64,000 nt of DNA, from contig CBDHYI010000007.1 in the NCBI GenBank assembly GCA_965275915.1, positions 1,922,001-1,986,000 of the forward strand, written 5' to 3'. Within the stretch, counting starts at the first letter, position 1; every line of letters begins with the position of its first letter. The position numbers and the translations under genes are program-made. The notes under the pieces were generated by a model. It worked only from the letters and a program-made list of their open reading frames with translations, was not told the origin of the DNA and did not search any database. The stretch is from JBDWFY01 sp965275915. GTDB lineage: Bacteria; Pseudomonadota; Alphaproteobacteria; Rhizobiales; Stappiaceae. Of the stretch, positions 61,000 to 64,000 are shown piece by piece.

Positions 61000-62430
61000 T
61001 CAGTTGATCCTGGTCGTGTACCAGACGTTCCTGACGGTCGTATAATTGTTCAGACCCTCCGTGCCCCCTTCACGGCCGTAACCGCTGGATTTTATGCCGC
61101 CGAAGGGTGTTTCGGGCATCGAGGCTTCGAGTGTGTTGATCGACAGATTGCCAACCTCCAATTCGTCGGCCAGCCTGTCAATGTAGTCAGCACGGTTTGT
61201 GAACGCATAGCCGGCAAGCCCGTAAGGAACCGAATTCGCGCGGGTGATCGCATCGCTCAATGATGTCACCGGATTGAGTACGGCGACGGGGCCAAAAGGT
61301 TCTTCCTGCATGATCCGGGCCGTGTCCGGCACGTTCAGCAAAACCGTGGGCTGGAAAAAGTAACCGCGATGGCCGTACCGCGAGCCGCCAGTGGCGACGG
61401 TTGCGCCCTTGGCACGGGCGTCCTCGACCAATTCGGTCAGTGCAGGCACGCGGCGGTCATTGGCAGTCGGTCCCATTTCGACCTCAGGCTCCAGACCATT
61501 GCCGACAATGGTTGCGGCAGCGCGCGCCACGAAGGCCGAAGCATAGTCATCAAAGATGTTCTCATGGATAAAAAACCGCGTGGGTGACGTGCAGACCTGT
61601 CCGGCATTGCGCATTTTGCGCACGGCCCCGGAGGCAGCCGAAGCCTGAACATCCGTGTCTTCGCAGACGATGACAGGCGCGTGGCCGCCCAGTTCCATCA
61701 GCACCCTGGTGTCATGTTGAGCGGCCAGGGTGGTCAGATGACGCCCGACAGCGGTCGAGCCGGTAAAGGCGACCAGCCGCACGGGATCTTGCGGGATCAG
61801 GTGGCCGGAAATCTCAGCCGGGTTGCCGAAGACAAGATTCAAAACGCCCGCAGGCAGGCCTGCATCCTCGAACGCACGGGCGATATGCAATGCGCCGGCA
61901 GGAGTTTCCTCTGCGGCTTTCAGGATGATGGAGCAGCCCGAGGCCAGAGCACCCGCAATCTTGCGCGCGGGTTGGCTCATGGGGAAATTCCAGGGCGAAA
62001 AGGCCGCGACGACCCCGATCGGCTGGTGATGAACAACGAACTTATGTCCGGGGGCGGCGGGAATGACCCGTCCATAGGTCCGCATCGCCTCACCCGCATC
62101 CCATTCAAAAAACTCGGCCCCCCGGATCACCTCAAGCCGGGCCTGGGCAAGAGGCTTGCCATGCTCAAGCGTGATGGAATGCGCAATCGCTTCCTGGCGT
62201 TCGCGCATTAGGGCTGCGGCGCGCAGGATGATGTCGGCGCGCTCACGTGGTGCGGTGCGGCTCCAGGTCCGAAAGCCGGCGGCGGCGGCGTCGAGTGCCT
62301 CGTCCAAATCGCTGGTCGCCGCAAATGGCAGGCGGCCGATTTCCTCTTCCGTGGCCGGATTGATCACCGGCATGTCCGAGCCGGTCGTGCGCCATTGGCC
62401 TCCGATAAACAGTTTTAACTCTGGATACAT
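61000..62430 (-). CDS. Succinate-semialdehyde dehydrogenase-like aldehyde dehydrogenase
   Basis: A 476-residue ALDH of the GabD/Sad branch. FSPWNFPMSQPARKIAGALA, FTGSTAVGRHL, general base in LMELGGHAPVIV, catalytic Cys in GQVCTSPTRFF, QEEPFGPVAVLNP, and MPETPFGGIKSSGYGREGG. It oxidises succinate semialdehyde or a similar omega-acid aldehyde with NAD(P). Preceded on the same strand by LysR and aspartate dehydrogenase genes after an 83-bp gap. Confidence 0.85.
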   Translation of the reverse strand: MYPELKLFIGGQWRTTGSDMPVINPATEEEIGRLPFAATSDLDEALDAAAAGFRTWSRTAPRERADIILRAAALMRERQEAIAHSITLEHGKPLAQARLEVIRGAEFFEWDAGEAMRTYGRVIPAAPGHKFVVHHQPIGVVAAFSPWNFPMSQPARKIAGALASGCSIILKAAEETPAGALHIARAFEDAGLPAGVLNLVFGNPAEISGHLIPQDPVRLVAFTGSTAVGRHLTTLAAQHDTRVLMELGGHAPVIVCEDTDVQASAASGAVRKMRNAGQVCTSPTRFFIHENIFDDYASAFVARAAATIVGNGLEPEVEMGPTANDRRVPALTELVEDARAKGATVATGGSRYGHRGYFFQPTVLLNVPDTARIMQEEPFGPVAVLNPVTSLSDAITRANSVPYGLAGYAFTNRADYIDRLADELEVGNLSINTLEASMPETPFGGIKSSGYGREGGTEGLNNYTTVRNVWYTTRIN

Positions 62431-62513
62431 GACAGCGGCGCCTCCAAAATTCTTGCCTCATCAGATCACGCATCGCCCGCAATCGCTTCAAGTGAATTGG
62501 AAGAATACTGATA

Positions 62514-63479
62514 TCAATTTGGTGAATACCTGACCTGCCGCGCCTTCGCTGCTTTGTGCAAGGCGGTCTTGAATGCCCGGCCCGCGGGGGACAAATCGTC
62601 ATCGGCCCGAAGCGAGATCCCGATCGGCCCCTGGCCGAACGGGACGATCCAGTCCAACTGGGACAGATGACCGTTCAGAACGTCCTGCGAGACCACTTCG
62701 GCGGGCATCAGGCCGATCAGGTCACGCGATTGCAGCAGGGCGCGGTTTGTCAGATAGGATACGCTTTCGATCGCAACCGGCGGCACATATTGCTGCTGGC
62801 CCACAAAAAAATGATCGACCTGACGCCGCAGCGTGGTTTCCAGAGGCGGCAATATCCAGCCGAAGGGCTTGGTCTGAGCAAACGAGATGCCTGTTTTGCG
62901 GGCCAGCGGGTGCTCTTTGCCGACGATCGCCAGAATGCGGTCCTCGAAGAGCTTTTCCTGTCGAATCTTGTCGCGGTGCCGGTGCGAAGGAAGACGGCCG
63001 ACGACCATATCGATTTCGCCCGACAGGAGACCCGGCATCAGTACCTCGTTTGTGCCTTCGCTGATCTTGATCGCCACGTTCGGTCGGTCTGCGAGAAGGA
63101 TTTCGATGGCGGCGGGCAGAAGACTGGTCGAAGCGGCCAGAAGTGTTCCCACCACCACCCGGCCGGAGTTCCCTTCGCTGAGATCGTCCAGTTCCTGTGC
63201 CGCATTGGAGACCTGTGCGAAGATCAACTTGCCATGGCGGATCAGCGTCTCACCAAACACAGTGGGTACAACGCCTCGATTTGTGCGGTTGAACAGCTTG
63301 ACTTCGAAATCGAGCTCAAGGTCCTGGATCATCTTTGTGGCTGCGGGCTGAGAGACGCCCAGCTCGCGCGCGGCGTTCTGGATATTCCCATGCGCGCCCA
63401 CCGCCACCAGAAGGCGCAACTGGCGCAGTTTCAACCGGGTCAGGGCCCGGTCGACGATGCGTGAGTGTTGGCCTCTCAC
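62514..63479 (-). CDS. LysR-family transcriptional regulator
   Basis: A 321-residue LTTR. The N-terminal HTH is LRQLRLLVAVGAHGNIQNAA, RELGVSQPAATKMIQDLE; the rest is the effector domain (RVVVGTLLAASTSLLPAAIE). Resembles the PcaQ/GbpR subgroup. Start is GTG 63479, overlapping the aspartate dehydrogenase stop (GTGA), so it is coupled to that gene rather than divergent, which is less common for LysR regulators. Confidence 0.88.
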   Translation of the reverse strand: MRGQHSRIVDRALTRLKLRQLRLLVAVGAHGNIQNAARELGVSQPAATKMIQDLELDFEVKLFNRTNRGVVPTVFGETLIRHGKLIFAQVSNAAQELDDLSEGNSGRVVVGTLLAASTSLLPAAIEILLADRPNVAIKISEGTNEVLMPGLLSGEIDMVVGRLPSHRHRDKIRQEKLFEDRILAIVGKEHPLARKTGISFAQTKPFGWILPPLETTLRRQVDHFFVGQQQYVPPVAIESVSYLTNRALLQSRDLIGLMPAEVVSQDVLNGHLSQLDWIVPFGQGPIGISLRADDDLSPAGRAFKTALHKAAKARQVRYSPN

Positions 63480-64000
63480 AAGGCAACCCGCTGTGTGATC
63501 TGATCCAGTTTGGCAAGGACACTCATAGCCGCCAGTGCCGAAGAGCGCGGGTTGTCCGGCAGGGGGTTGCCGATGATCTGAAAGCGGAATTCCCCGAAAT
63601 CGCCGGACGCTTCAACCTCGTGAACATTCTGCCCGATTGTGGCGTCGGCAATCAGGCGGACAAAGGTATCGTCAAAACCAAGCCCTGCCAGGGCAACAGC
63701 CGCTGCCACATTGGCGTTTTTCGGATAGGACAATGCCGCTTCGCGCGCACTGCCTTCGAAATGGGTTTCGGCCCCATCGGACATTCTGTCGAGGTCGAAT
63801 ATTTCCTCTGCAGGGGAGCCCTTCCAGCCCGTGGGCGGCTTGCGTCCGGTGTAGGTGACTGAGGTCAGGTTGCCCGACCGTGCGGACCTGAGGCAATCCA
63901 GGGCGCCGATGGCCCCGCTTGTCAGATGCAGCTTTGATCGCCCGGCCTCCGCGGCACCGTCCAAAGCCCCGGCGATGTCCGGGTTGGCCAGTGCTCCAAG
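63476..64000 (-). CDS. nadX: Aspartate dehydrogenase-like protein, 5' end outside window
   Basis: The frame is open to the window edge; the visible 174 residues are the C-terminal part. LTSGAIGALDCLRSAR, VTYTGRKPPTGWKG, SYPKNANVAAAVALAGLGFD and FQIIGNPLPDNPRSSALAAM match the NadX/L-aspartate dehydrogenase family (DUF108). It oxidises L-aspartate to iminoaspartate/oxaloacetate with NAD(P). In this class the gene sits with catabolic genes as often as with NAD synthesis; the LysR and ALDH partners favour catabolism. Confidence 0.85.
   Translation of the reverse strand, partial: LGALANPDIAGALDGAAEAGRSKLHLTSGAIGALDCLRSARSGNLTSVTYTGRKPPTGWKGSPAEEIFDLDRMSDGAETHFEGSAREAALSYPKNANVAAAVALAGLGFDDTFVRLIADATIGQNVHEVEASGDFGEFRFQIIGNPLPDNPRSSALAAMSVLAKLDQITQRVAL

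Noticed and set aside
1..64000. CRISPR arrays, prophage genes and rRNA genes
   Set aside because: No regularly spaced short repeats with unique spacers, no phage structural genes and no rRNA sequence were seen.

Overview
The window is chromosomal DNA of a GC-rich (roughly 58%, estimated by eye) alphaproteobacterium. TRAP transporters, phasin/3-hydroxybutyrate genes, an 1,5-anhydrofructose-reductase-like enzyme, GMC oxidoreductases and an RTX protein suggest a marine or host-associated member of the Hyphomicrobiales/Rhodobacterales (Roseibium/Labrenzia-like). This placement is inferred from gene content, not from a marker gene. There are no rRNA genes, no CRISPR array and no prophage. One tRNA-Gly(GCC) gene is present.

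Layout. 0-3.3 kb: the 3' part of a repeat-built RTX protein, a dead IS5-family element and an AraC regulator. 4.1-13.3 kb (+): phasin-like protein, two exported cupins, an orphan TRAP-type binding protein, an MFS transporter, a small membrane protein, a broken NDH-2, 3-hydroxybutyrate dehydrogenase, patatin, NAD(P)HX epimerase and a lipoprotein hydrolase. 13.4-24 kb (-): a complete TRAP transporter (dctPQM) in one operon with a GlxA-type regulator, a GST, hydantoinase/oxoprolinase A and B, a class-I glutamine amidotransferase and a class-V aminotransferase. It ends in recombinase/IS debris and the tRNA gene, which suggests an acquired block. 25.5-31.8 kb: mixed housekeeping (small acidic protein, manC, a PPP-family phosphatase, a secreted protein, a carboxymuconolactone-decarboxylase-like protein, pncB, pncA).

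32.0-47.8 kb (+): a compact catabolic operon of about 15.8 kb. It holds an Afr-like Gfo/Idh/MocA reductase, CoA-transferase, enoyl-CoA hydratase, aldehyde dehydrogenase, a sugar ABC transporter, two different GMC oxidoreductases, an SDR, a Dabb protein, a DUF993 aldolase-like protein and a LacI regulator. Two perfect palindromes in front of the first gene are the likely LacI operators. No pathway known to me contains this whole set, so it is the best candidate here for an undescribed system: uptake, oxidation and CoA-dependent breakdown of a sugar-derived compound.

48.0-49.3 kb: remains of a nonribosomal-peptide locus (phosphopantetheinyl transferase, MbtH and a scrap of adenylation domain), cut off where the hydrogenase locus begins. 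49.3-60.6 kb (-): a full set for a cytoplasmic NAD-reducing [NiFe] hydrogenase, in transcription order hypF-hoxF-hoxU-hoxY-hoxH-protease-hypA-hypB-hypC-hypD-hypE, with a possible FNR/FixK box before hoxF. 61.0-64.0 kb (-): aspartate dehydrogenase (cut by the window end), a LysR regulator and a succinate-semialdehyde-type dehydrogenase.
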